Position numbers and translations under genes: made by a program
Part shown: piece by piece, positions 1 through 7,146 of the stretch
Numbering within the stretch: the first letter of the stretch is position 1
Layout of the letters: every line of letters begins with the position of its first letter
Assembly: GCA_017608575.1 (NCBI GenBank)
Contig: JAFCFP010000028.1
Span: 1-13,387, forward strand
Source of the DNA: Candidatus Iainarchaeum sp.
GTDB lineage: Archaea; Iainarchaeota; Iainarchaeia; Iainarchaeales; DTGL01
Reading direction: 5' to 3'
DNA: 13,387 nucleotides
The notes under the pieces: model-generated
Told to the model about the DNA's origin: nothing
The model's input: only the letters and a program-made list of their open reading frames with translations
Databases searched by the model: none

Positions 1-384
1 CGCTAAAGCGTTTTTTGTCACAATCTTTTCCTTTTCGTTCAAATTGCCTATTTTTTTGCTGTCCCTTAATTCCCGCAATTTGTTTTTGTCTCCAAGCACA
101 ACTCCAACAGTCATTGGACCAGTGCTTTCACCGCGCCCGGCTTCATCAATTCCAATCAATAAATCCTCTTCCAATCCAAGCAAGCCAATAAGCAAGCGTT
201 TTACTGTTTTTTCTTTTTTTCCCTGAATTACGAGTTTGCCTGTGTTGTATAAAGTAATCGTACAATCTTTGACAATCCAGCGTTCTTCTTCAAAATCAGT
301 TCGTGTTTTGCCCTTGGGAAATACTGCAAATGCCTTTTTAATGGATTCTTTTTCGTTGCGGGAAAAATTCAGGCTTACTGCCAT
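1..384 (-). CDS. Ribonuclease H type 2 family (RNase HIII-like), C-terminus beyond window
   Basis: RNase HII/HIII enzymes cut the RNA strand of RNA-DNA hybrids. The visible 128 residues start at an ATG (384-382) that overlaps the valS stop as TAATG, so translation is probably coupled. Residues 1-72 look like the small substrate-binding domain typical of RNase HIII, with the pattern YNTGKLVIQGK at 46-56. The catalytic domain begins with GIDEAGRGESTGP (78-90), giving catalytic D80 and E81, followed by the DSKK motif at 108-111. The later catalytic Asp residues lie outside the window. The combination is mixed: the N-domain is HIII-like, GRG is HII-like, and the E-S-T-G-P that follows matches neither usual form (GRGPxxGP or GTGDxFGP). 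The family is sure; whether it should be rnhB or rnhC is not. Confidence 0.85.
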   Translation of the reverse strand, partial: MAVSLNFSRNEKESIKKAFAVFPKGKTRTDFEEERWIVKDCTITLYNTGKLVIQGKKEKTVKRLLIGLLGLEEDLLIGIDEAGRGESTGPMTVGVVLGDKNKLRELRDSKKIGNLNEKEKIVTKNALA

Positions 385-2783
385 TACAACTCCACTACCC
401 TTGCTTTTTTTGCTTTTTTTAATTCAATGCTGGAAGCACGAATTGTTTTAGCTATTTCTTTTTTGACTGCAAGCATTTTGTCTGCTTCAGGGTGCTCTAA
501 AACAAGCGAGCCGACTTCAGCGCCAAGTGAAAGGTTTTTTTCCTTTTTCCATTTTCTCAGTTCACCAACTGCAATCACAGCTGCCCGACCTGTTTCAAGG
601 GCAGTGGGTGAAGACTTATTAAACTGCACTGGCCATTGCTGGAGGTGAATGCTTTTTTCTTTTTCCCATTCACGGAAAAGCCTTTGGTAAATTTCTTCAG
701 TTATAAACGGAATAAATGGTGCCAACAATTTCAATTGAGTGAAAAAAGCATTGTAAAGCGTCCAAAGCGCTGCATTTTTTTCCTCATTTCCATAAAGCCT
801 GTATTTGACCATTTCCAAGTAATTGTCACAAAAACTGTTCCAAAAAAACACTTCAACCGCTGACTTTGCCTTACTGTATTCATAGGATTCAAATGACTGC
901 GTTGCTTTTTCAATTACTTCATCCAGTTCAGCCAAAATCCATTCATCTAACACGTTTAATTTTTCCGGCTTCACTGGCTTTTCGCTTAAATGCATTGACA
1001 AAAAGCGGGCAACATTCCAAAGCTTTGTGCAAATCTTAATTCCCGCTGCGAGCTCTTCCTCGCGATAGTTTAAGTCTTCTCCAAGTTTTACTCCGGCAGC
1101 CCACCATCTCAACGCATCCGCTGAATACTTATCCATTACTTCCATTGGTCTTACAATGTTTCCCCTTGACTTGCTCATTTTTTTGCCATGCCTGTCAAGA
1201 CCGTGGCCTGAAATCATTACATCCTTAAAAGGCACTTTTCCAGTGTGAAACAAATCCATTGCAATTGTGTGGAAATCCCAAAAAGTAATAATATCATGAG
1301 CGTTTGCTCTTAAAGTCATTGGATACAATAACTTGAATCTTTTCTCTTTTCCTTTTTCACTCCAGCCAGCATTAATCAATGGAGTCAAAGAACTCGTAGC
1401 CCAAGTGTCCATTATGTCTTTTTCGGGTTCAAATTCAGTGCAGCCACACGAACACTTTTTGGTTGGACTGTCTTTTAATGGATCAACGGGCAATTGTTCT
1501 TCGGATGCTAAAATTTCCCTACCGCATTTCTTGCAATACCACACAGGGAATGGAATTCCAAAATAACGCTGTCTTGAAATACACCAATCCCATTGAAGCC
1601 CTTTAACCCAGTTTTCATATCTCACCCGCATGTGTTCTGGAAACCAATGCAATTGTCTTCCGGCTTCAATGTATTTTTCCTTCAAATCCAAGTATTTGAT
1701 AAACCATTGCTTTGAAAGCAAGAATTCAATTGGCGTACCACAGCGTTCGTGAACATTCACTGTGTGAACCAATGGCTCTTGCTTTACCAGCAAGCCTTTC
1801 TTTTTGAGTTCTTCAATTATTGCCTTTCTTGCCTCTGCTACGGTCAATCCCTTGAATTTGCCGGCTTTTTCGGTCATTTTACCGTTTTTGTCAACTGAAA
1901 TAATTGCCTCAAAGTCATTTGCATTAAACCATTCAACATCCGTTAAATCACCAAAAGTGCAAAACATTACAATGCCTGTTCCTTTTTGCGGGTCAACGCG
2001 TTCATCTGCCAGAATTGGAACGCTTCTCTCAAACAAGGGCACTTTTGCTTTTTTTCCAATCAAATGAGCATGTTTTTTGTCTTCTGGATGCACAAAAACC
2101 GCCAAACACGAGGAAAGCAGTTCAGGGCGCGTTGTAGCAATTTCAATTTTTTCGCCATTCTCTAACTCAAATAAAACATAATTAAATTGTGCTTGCAATT
2201 GCTTGTCCTCTAGCTCTGTTTGGGAAATAGCAGTAGCGCATTTGGGGCACCAAATTGCAGGAGCAAGTTTTCTGTAAACCCTGCCTTTTTCATGCAATTT
2301 AATGAATGAAAGCTGGGAAATACGCTGCACTCTTGGCTCAATTGTTTTGTACACTTGAGTCCAGTCACACGACAACCCCATTCTTTTAAAAATGCACTCG
2401 TATTCTTTTTCCACTTCGGCTGAAACCATTAAACATTTTTTCACATACTCTGGTCTCGGCAAATCCCTTGACTTTATTTTCAGTTTTTCCTCTGTAAGCA
2501 AATCAGTGGGCAAGCCATTGTTATCATAGCCAAACGGATAAAAAACATTAAATCCAGCCATTCTCTTATAGCGGGCAATGAATTCAGTTTGCGAGTAAGA
2601 AAAAGCATGCCCTATGTGGAGTTTTCCACTAATCGTTGGAGGCGGTGTATCAATTGAGTACACTGGCTTGTTTGAATTCTGAAAAAACCTGTAAATCGAT
2701 TCATCGCTCCAAAACTTGGCAATCTTTTCCTCTATTTTGTGAAAATCCGGTCTTTTGCTGAATCTTTCCTCTTTTTTTTCCAT
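384..2783 (-). CDS. valS: Valyl-tRNA synthetase (archaeal type)
   Basis: This class I synthetase charges tRNA-Val in the cytoplasm. It has 799 residues. The Rossmann signature HIGH is at 56-59 within DTPPPTISGKLHIGHA, and KMSKS is at 535-539. The CP1 editing domain shows ATTRPE (216-221) and the valine-type GTGIVMFCTFGDLTDVEW (268-285). Cysteine knuckles at C179/C182, C417/C420 and C444/C446/C448 are typical zinc-binding positions. The anticodon-binding helical domain follows, from about 610. It is a little shorter than many archaeal ValRS and lacks the long bacterial C-terminal coiled-coil arm. The motif usually GWDDNGLPTE reads GYDNNGLPTD (85-94). The ATG at 2783 is preceded by GGTGG (2790-2794), and a TATA-like box sits near 2825. 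Confidence 0.97.
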   Translation of the reverse strand: MEKKEERFSKRPDFHKIEEKIAKFWSDESIYRFFQNSNKPVYSIDTPPPTISGKLHIGHAFSYSQTEFIARYKRMAGFNVFYPFGYDNNGLPTDLLTEEKLKIKSRDLPRPEYVKKCLMVSAEVEKEYECIFKRMGLSCDWTQVYKTIEPRVQRISQLSFIKLHEKGRVYRKLAPAIWCPKCATAISQTELEDKQLQAQFNYVLFELENGEKIEIATTRPELLSSCLAVFVHPEDKKHAHLIGKKAKVPLFERSVPILADERVDPQKGTGIVMFCTFGDLTDVEWFNANDFEAIISVDKNGKMTEKAGKFKGLTVAEARKAIIEELKKKGLLVKQEPLVHTVNVHERCGTPIEFLLSKQWFIKYLDLKEKYIEAGRQLHWFPEHMRVRYENWVKGLQWDWCISRQRYFGIPFPVWYCKKCGREILASEEQLPVDPLKDSPTKKCSCGCTEFEPEKDIMDTWATSSLTPLINAGWSEKGKEKRFKLLYPMTLRANAHDIITFWDFHTIAMDLFHTGKVPFKDVMISGHGLDRHGKKMSKSRGNIVRPMEVMDKYSADALRWWAAGVKLGEDLNYREEELAAGIKICTKLWNVARFLSMHLSEKPVKPEKLNVLDEWILAELDEVIEKATQSFESYEYSKAKSAVEVFFWNSFCDNYLEMVKYRLYGNEEKNAALWTLYNAFFTQLKLLAPFIPFITEEIYQRLFREWEKEKSIHLQQWPVQFNKSSPTALETGRAAVIAVGELRKWKKEKNLSLGAEVGSLVLEHPEADKMLAVKKEIAKTIRASSIELKKAKKARVVEL

Positions 2784-2789
2784 TTGGTC

Positions 2790-2830
2790 CCACCGTTTCT
2801 AAAAAAAGATGCGGAAAACCAATTTAAACG
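2790..2830 (-). promoter_or_regulatory. valS promoter and ribosome binding site
   Basis: On the minus strand a TATA-like CGTTTAAATT (2821-2830) lies about 25 bp before a predicted transcript start near 2800. GGTGG (2790-2794) is 6 bases before the valS ATG and matches the archaeal anti-Shine-Dalgarno. valS therefore need not depend on the ureohydrolase gene upstream. Confidence 0.5.
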
Positions 2831-2845
2831 TTTTCTTTGCCTGTT

Positions 2846-3691
2846 TTAGGCAATCAATTCAGCTATTAGTTTTGCCGCCAAATGCGTTGTTAAATCCTTG
2901 AAGTCCTCCAATGGATTCACTTCCATTACATCAAAGCCTACTAGTTTTTTGTCCACAAAAGAACGAGCCATAAAAAACAATTCCGCCGGCGTTAAGCCAC
3001 CAGGAATTGGATCGCTTACACCTGGCGCAAAAGCCGGCTCAACACAGTCAATGTCAATGCTCAAATAAACCTTTTTCCCAAGCCTTCTTTTCACAGCACT
3101 TAAAACCTTTTTGGGGCTTTTTTCTTTCAATTCATTCATTGAAACAATCTTCAACCCAGCTTTTTTAGCATTCACTAATTCCTCTGCAGTAAAAGCCCGT
3201 GCTCCAATAACTGAACTTTTCTTAAAATTGACAAGTTTTTTTTTCCTCAACTCTGTTAAAACAGAGCCATAAAATTTTCTCTCACTTGAAACAAAATCCA
3301 AATGCGCATCAAAGCACACAAGGCTCAATTGCTTGTGCTTTTTGGCCAAACCTTTGATTGCTTCAAAGGTCAAATAGTGATCACCACCAATCATTCCAAG
3401 CAATTTTTTTGCCTTGCTAACACTTTCAGTGAATTTTGGCAAATCTTCCCTCAAAATATTTCCCGCATCAAAAACCTTTTTTTTCATTTTTCCATTCAAA
3501 GCGCTTTGTGGCAAAAAATAAAACTCTTCTCCATTAGAATAACAACCGGTTTCCCATTTCATTGAAGCCTGCCTTATGTCATTTGGTGCTTGGGCTGAAC
3601 CCTTATACATTGAACCGGATGAATCAGGAACGCCAAAAAGCACTATGTCTGCATCTTTAATGGAAAAACAATTATTCCAAGCAATCCTCAT
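2846..3691 (-). CDS. Ureohydrolase family (agmatinase / arginase / formimidoylglutamase)
   Basis: This is a 281-residue binuclear manganese hydrolase that splits urea or formamide from guanidino- or formimino-compounds. The metal-binding motifs are present: GGDH (102-105), DAHLD (128-132) and SIDIDC (211-216), followed by PAFAPG and GGL. The conserved acidic residue in DVMEVNP is E257. The usual LDP after the DxD motif reads VEP here. The stretch after DAHLD reads ERKFYGSVL, where agmatinases and arginases normally have a His that acts in catalysis; Y141 or its neighbour seems to replace it. Sequence alone does not fix the substrate. Agmatine (polyamine synthesis) is the usual archaeal assignment. 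Formimidoylglutamate is an alternative because ftcD lies two genes away. The ATG at 3691 follows a very short leader. Confidence 0.9.
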   Translation of the reverse strand: MRIAWNNCFSIKDADIVLFGVPDSSGSMYKGSAQAPNDIRQASMKWETGCYSNGEEFYFLPQSALNGKMKKKVFDAGNILREDLPKFTESVSKAKKLLGMIGGDHYLTFEAIKGLAKKHKQLSLVCFDAHLDFVSSERKFYGSVLTELRKKKLVNFKKSSVIGARAFTAEELVNAKKAGLKIVSMNELKEKSPKKVLSAVKRRLGKKVYLSIDIDCVEPAFAPGVSDPIPGGLTPAELFFMARSFVDKKLVGFDVMEVNPLEDFKDLTTHLAAKLIAELIA

Positions 3692-3707
3692 TTTACCATT
3701 GAAAAAA

Positions 3708-3731
3708 GAACGCCGTTCCTTTTTTAAATTC
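3708..3731. promoter_or_regulatory. Compact divergent promoter with inverted repeat between ureohydrolase and upp
   Basis: The two divergent genes are only 60 bp apart. One near-symmetric AT box (CTTTTTTAAATTC, about 3719-3731) can serve as TATA element for both. Its centre is about 25 bp from the upp ATG at 3752, which predicts a leaderless upp mRNA. It is about 35 bp from the ureohydrolase ATG. Next to it, GAACG-C-CGTTC (3708-3718) is an 11-bp inverted repeat lying between the box and the ureohydrolase start, where a repressor would block initiation. This is inference from spacing. Confidence 0.45.
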
Positions 3732-3751
3732 TTCCTTTTTCCATTTATCCA

Positions 3752-4486
3752 ATGGATTCCGAGTGGAAAAAATGGAAAAAGTACAGCAGGAAAAAATTCC
3801 TAGCACAAATGAAAAGAAAAGGGCTTGACGTAAAAGTAATAAACAATCCAGTGATTTTGGATGAACTCACAAGGTTAAGAGACAAAAACACTCACAATTT
3901 TTATTTCAAAAAAGGCCTTATTCGAATGGGTGAACTTTTAACATACGAATTATTAAAAAATGCAAAAACCGAAAAAGTGACAATTGAAACACCCTTGGCA
4001 AAAATGGAAGGCAGGCGCATTAAAGAAAAATATGTAGTAGTGCCAGTGCTACGAGCTGGCTTGCCTATAGCAGAGGGATTCATTTCAATGATTAAAGAAG
4101 CGGAAGCAGGAATTATTTCTTGTTGGCGTGAACTGGATTTAAGCGTAAAAGTTGAATACGCAAAAGTCCCCAAACTTGACGGAAAAAACATAATAGTAAT
4201 TGATCCAATGCTTGCAACAGGTCACACTTTATGCGCAGTCCATGATGCTTTACTGGAATACGGAAAACCAAAAAGCTGGACTGTGCTAGCAGTGGTTTCA
4301 GTTCCAACTGGAATAATGGAATTAAGCAAAACATATCCAAAAGGAACAAAAGTTTACACTTGTGCTTTGGATGACAAGGTTTACAAAAAAGGCTTCCTTT
4401 CACTTGCTTTAAACTCTCATGGATACATTGTTCCAGGGCTTGGAGATGCAGGAGACAGAATCTACGGCAAACCAATGGAAAAATAG
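3752..4486 (+). CDS. upp: Uracil phosphoribosyltransferase
   Basis: UPRTase makes UMP from uracil and PRPP (pyrimidine salvage). The core begins around residue 26 with the pattern VKVINNPVILDELTRLRDKNT. VPVLRAGLPIAEG (97-109) and the PRPP loop DPMLATGHTL (151-160) follow. The uracil-binding C-terminal motif YIVPGLGDAGDRIYG is at 225-239. The usual ATGGS of the loop reads ATGHT. With the first ATG the protein is 244 residues, longer at the N-terminus than the usual 208 or so. A second ATG at 3809 would give 225 residues. The first ATG is preferred because it sits about 25 bp from the TATA-like box and has no ribosome binding site, as expected for a leaderless gene. It converges with ftcD with 3 bp between stops. 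Confidence 0.95.
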   Translation: MDSEWKKWKKYSRKKFLAQMKRKGLDVKVINNPVILDELTRLRDKNTHNFYFKKGLIRMGELLTYELLKNAKTEKVTIETPLAKMEGRRIKEKYVVVPVLRAGLPIAEGFISMIKEAEAGIISCWRELDLSVKVEYAKVPKLDGKNIIVIDPMLATGHTLCAVHDALLEYGKPKSWTVLAVVSVPTGIMELSKTYPKGTKVYTCALDDKVYKKGFLSLALNSHGYIVPGLGDAGDRIYGKPMEK

Positions 4487-4489
4487 CAC

Positions 4490-5440
4490 TCAAAATCCAA
4501 GCCTGTAATCCAATACCTTTTTTTTAACGTCAAAATCCCTCAAATTAAGGCCGTTTATTGCAGCAGCAATCAAGCTGTTTTCATCAACTGCTTTTGGCGC
4601 ATAAAACCTTCCCGCTTCAAGCAATGCCTTTTTTGGAACCAATCCAATTATTTCGCTTGCTGTTGCCCTACACTCCAATTCCTTTGCCAAACGCAAAACC
4701 TCACTGAAAACACAATGCAATCCAGTTACATTAAAATTTTCCACATTGATTGAAACCTGTGCAATGCCCTTGCTTTTAAGAAAAACACCAATTGCTTTAA
4801 TTGCTTTAAGTCCACCGCTTGACTCGCGAATTTTTGAAGCAATAATTTTTGCTTTTTTTGCATTGCCTGAATTCAAATCAATATTGAAAGCAATGAGAAA
4901 ATCTCGAGCACCAATAATGCATGCACCGCTTTTTGAATTGAACTTTGCCCTGCCAAAATCAGGCTTCCATTCCTTTTTTTTCAGTTTTTCTTCCAATGCA
5001 GAATAGCCGCCTCGCCTTATTTCAGCTAAATTTTTTCTTTTAATGCTGGCAGCAGCTTCGCCGTAAAGAAAAACAGGAATTTCAAGCTCTTCTGCTACTT
5101 TTTTTCCAAGCTCTTTAGCCAAAAAAACACATTCTTTCATTGTTACATTTTTTACTGGCACAAAGGGCACTACATCAATTGCTCCAATGCAGGGATGCAC
5201 TCCTTCATGAAAACGCATGTCGATTAATTCACTGGCTGTTTTAATGGAAGAAAAAGCCGCTTTGAACACTTTTTTAGGCGAGCCAGCAAAAGTCAAAACC
5301 GAGCGATTGTAGTCCTTGTCGGAATCAACATCAAGGAGCACTACTCCACTAATTCCTTTAACTGATGCTGCAATTTCATTGACTGTTTGTTGATTGCTGC
5401 CTTCACTGAAATTTGGAACGCATTCGATTATTTTTTTCAT
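4490..5440 (-). CDS. ftcD: Glutamate formimidoyltransferase (FTCD N-terminal type)
   Basis: The enzyme moves the formimino group from formimidoylglutamate to tetrahydrofolate, the last step of one histidine-degradation route. All 316 residues align by eye with the transferase half of animal FTCD: ECVPNFSEG (6-14), LLDVDSDKDYNRSV (35-48), then FHEGVHPCIGAIDVVPF (77-93). H82 falls at the catalytic histidine position of human FTCD. PVFLYGEAA, WKPDFG, FLIAFNIDLN and EIIGLVPKKALL follow in the usual order. The cyclodeaminase half found in animal enzymes is absent from this protein, and no cyclodeaminase or hut gene is visible in the window. The ATG at 5440 has AGGGGAT upstream, a weak ribosome binding site. 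The gene follows the aminotransferase by 52 bp. Confidence 0.93.
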   Translation of the reverse strand: MKKIIECVPNFSEGSNQQTVNEIAASVKGISGVVLLDVDSDKDYNRSVLTFAGSPKKVFKAAFSSIKTASELIDMRFHEGVHPCIGAIDVVPFVPVKNVTMKECVFLAKELGKKVAEELEIPVFLYGEAAASIKRKNLAEIRRGGYSALEEKLKKKEWKPDFGRAKFNSKSGACIIGARDFLIAFNIDLNSGNAKKAKIIASKIRESSGGLKAIKAIGVFLKSKGIAQVSINVENFNVTGLHCVFSEVLRLAKELECRATASEIIGLVPKKALLEAGRFYAPKAVDENSLIAAAINGLNLRDFDVKKKVLDYRLGF

Positions 5441-5445
5441 TCTAT

Positions 5446-5489
5446 CCCCTAATAAAAAAGTGGAAAAAAATTAAAAAAAGAAAAAAAAA
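5446..5489 (-). terminator. Oligo-T terminator of the aminotransferase gene, and weak ftcD promoter
   Basis: Just after the aminotransferase stop the minus strand reads T9 (5481-5489), C, T7 (5473-5479), AA, T7. This is a typical archaeal oligo-T termination signal. The TTTAATTT inside it is also a possible TATA element, about 25 bp before 5446, for ftcD. Whether ftcD has its own transcript or rides with the aminotransferase cannot be decided by eye. Confidence 0.5.
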
Positions 5490-5492
5490 CAG

Positions 5493-6686
5493 TCACGAGT
5501 AATGCTTTTTTACAAAGGATTCCAACCGATCGAATGCCTCTCCAAGAATTTCAATGCTTGGCAGTGAAACAATGCGAAAATGATGCGTTCCCTTTTTTTG
5601 ACCAAATCCAGAGCCGAAAACAACACAAACTCCTTCTTCGCGTAACAAGTCAAAAACAAAATCTCGATCTGATTGAATTGGCAGTTCAATCCTTGGAAAA
5701 GCATAAAAGGTTGCCTTTGGAGCCACACAGGAAATTCCATTAATTTCGTTAAGTCTTTTTGATGAAAACGCTTGCCTTTTTTCTATTTTTGAAACATATT
5801 GTTTCAAGAAGTCTTTTGGGCCTTCTAATGCTGCTTTAATTGTGTATTGAAATGGATGCACTGCGCAAAGCCTTCCACGCCCCATTTTAAAAATTGCATC
5901 CATTATGTCAGAGTTTTCAGCCAAAAAATCATTAGCTGCAATCCATCCAATTCTAAAACCCGTTGCAAAAAAATTCTTACTCAAGCCATTCATTGAAAGC
6001 ACTGCAATGTCTTTTGCAAGTGAAGCAAAAGGTTCATGTTTTTCTCCCTTAAATGTTTGCTTGCTGTAAATTTCGTCAGCCAAAACCACTAATTTGTTTT
6101 CAGCTGCAATGTCAGCTATTTCTTTTAATGTTTTGCGGGAATAATTTGCACCGGTTGGATTGTTTGGGTTTATTACCACTATTGCTTTTGTTTTTTTGTT
6201 TATTTTGGAACGCAAGTCATTAGTGTCTGGCTGCCAGTCGTTTTCTTCGCACAAACAGTAATTGTTTTTTTCAATATTAAGGTAATTGCTGACTGAATCA
6301 TACAAGGGATAGTTTGGAATGGGTAATAACACGTTGTCTCCAGGGTTTGCTAGTACGCCCATTGCAATCCATATAAGTTCTGATAAACCATTTCCAATCA
6401 TTACATTTTGTGATTGCACTGAAATTCCTTTTTTTCTGTAATCCCTAGCAATTGCCTCTCGTGCTTCCGGGATTCCGTCAGCTGGAGCATAGGATTCTGC
6501 TTCTCTTTTGTGAGCTTCAACCGCATTCCACAAATGCATTGGAGTTCGAAAATCGTACTTTAATGGGTCGCCTATGTTTAGCCAGTAAATTTTTTTGCCT
6601 TTTTTTTCAAGTTTTTTTGCTTCAATTACTATGTCGCGGACTGCATAACGCATTTCTTTTGAGCGAATAGATGCATTGAATTGCAT
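5493..6686 (-). CDS. PLP-dependent aminotransferase, archaeal alanine aminotransferase type
   Basis: This is a class I/II fold-type I aminotransferase of 397 residues. It probably interconverts alanine and 2-oxoglutarate with pyruvate and glutamate. It aligns by eye with the Pyrococcus alanine aminotransferase: YAVRDIVIEAKKLEKKGKK (14-32), LNIGDP (36-41), NPNNPTG (173-179), ADEIY (203-207), and SMNGLSKNFFATGFRIGW (231-248). K237 is the PLP-binding lysine and R245 is in the phosphate-binding loop. The C-terminal HFRIVSLP carries the carboxylate-binding arginine. ATG at 6686 is preceded by AAGGTG (6695-6700), and a TATA-like box lies at about 6719-6727. Substrate preference is inferred from resemblance. 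Aspartate or aromatic acceptors are possible. Confidence 0.9.
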   Translation of the reverse strand: MQFNASIRSKEMRYAVRDIVIEAKKLEKKGKKIYWLNIGDPLKYDFRTPMHLWNAVEAHKREAESYAPADGIPEAREAIARDYRKKGISVQSQNVMIGNGLSELIWIAMGVLANPGDNVLLPIPNYPLYDSVSNYLNIEKNNYCLCEENDWQPDTNDLRSKINKKTKAIVVINPNNPTGANYSRKTLKEIADIAAENKLVVLADEIYSKQTFKGEKHEPFASLAKDIAVLSMNGLSKNFFATGFRIGWIAANDFLAENSDIMDAIFKMGRGRLCAVHPFQYTIKAALEGPKDFLKQYVSKIEKRQAFSSKRLNEINGISCVAPKATFYAFPRIELPIQSDRDFVFDLLREEGVCVVFGSGFGQKKGTHHFRIVSLPSIEILGEAFDRLESFVKKHYS

Positions 6687-6694
6687 TAAAAAAA

Positions 6695-6727
6695 CACCTT
6701 TTTTTTGTAAAAAAATAACATTTAAAG
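6695..6727 (-). promoter_or_regulatory. Aminotransferase promoter and ribosome binding site
   Basis: Minus strand CTTTAAATG (6719-6727) is a good TATA candidate. It predicts a start near 6698-6702, leaving a short leader that begins at the ribosome binding site AAGGTG (6695-6700), 8 bases before the ATG. Confidence 0.5.
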
Positions 6728-6810
6728 GAAGTGTAGAAAGTAAAAAGCAAAAAAAATTAAAACCAATTGCAAAAAAAACTGTTTTTTGTTGTTTTTTTGG
6801 GTTGCTTTCC

Positions 6811-6886
6811 TTTTTTAAGGTTATCTTTACAGGATTATGTAATCTCTTCGAATTATTTTTTGAAGAGAAAGAAAAAAAATAGGTGA
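6811..6886 (+). promoter_or_regulatory. Zinc-ribbon gene promoter, leader hairpin and ribosome binding site
   Basis: A TATA-like TTTTTTAAGG (6811-6820) predicts a start near 6841. Immediately downstream is a hairpin at 6844-6867: CTCTTCGAA, loop TTATTT, TTTGAAGAG (9 bp with one G-U). Then comes AGGTGA (6881-6886), 9 bases before the ATG at 6896. The hairpin would sit at the extreme 5' end of the mRNA, or could be a DNA operator. Confidence 0.45.
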
Positions 6887-6895
6887 AAAAAACAA

Positions 6896-7066
6896 ATGGC
6901 TGAAGAAAATGTGGACAAATTCGGAAGAAAGCTTTACACAGTCACTTGCTCCGAATGCGGCCAAGAAACACAAGTTCCATTTAAACCGGATGGCCAAAGA
7001 CCGGTTTATTGCAGGGACTGCTTTTTGAAGCATAGAAAGCCCCGCAGGGACTTTGGAAGAAATTGA
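6896..7066 (+). CDS. Small CxxC-x17-CxxC zinc ribbon protein (56 aa)
   Basis: The protein is 56 residues long. Two CxxC knuckles, C18/C21 and C39/C42, are separated by exactly 17 residues with the pattern VPFKPDGQRPVYCRDC. This is the hallmark of the CxxC-x17-CxxC domain family common in DPANN archaea and candidate bacterial phyla. The spacing suggests one structural zinc ion. The tail KHRKPRRDFGRN is strongly basic and would suit nucleic acid or ribosome contact, but the function is not known. ATG has an excellent ribosome binding site (AGGTGA) 9 bases upstream. The gene stands alone with its own promoter and terminator. Confidence 0.88.
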   Translation: MAEENVDKFGRKLYTVTCSECGQETQVPFKPDGQRPVYCRDCFLKHRKPRRDFGRN

Positions 7067-7075
7067 GAAAAAAAC

Positions 7076-7146
7076 ACTAATTCTTAAAAAAAAATTAGTT
7101 TTAATTCTCTAAAAAAAATTTCTAATTCTTTTATTTTTTTTATTTT
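7076..7146 (+). terminator. Terminator region after the zinc-ribbon gene
   Basis: ACTAATT, 10-base loop, AATTAGT (7076-7099) can form a 7-bp hairpin followed by TTTTAATTCTC. Further T-rich tracts run from about 7115 to 7146. Together these look like an archaeal termination zone for the zinc-ribbon transcript. Confidence 0.5.

Noticed and set aside
4113..4493. 126-codon minus-strand frame antisense to upp
   Set aside because: It is a shadow of the well-supported upp gene, with leucine/cysteine-rich chance composition.
6676..6882. Plus-strand frame across the promoter region 6676-6882
   Set aside because: It has low-complexity Lys/Phe composition caused by A and T runs, and it covers two promoters.
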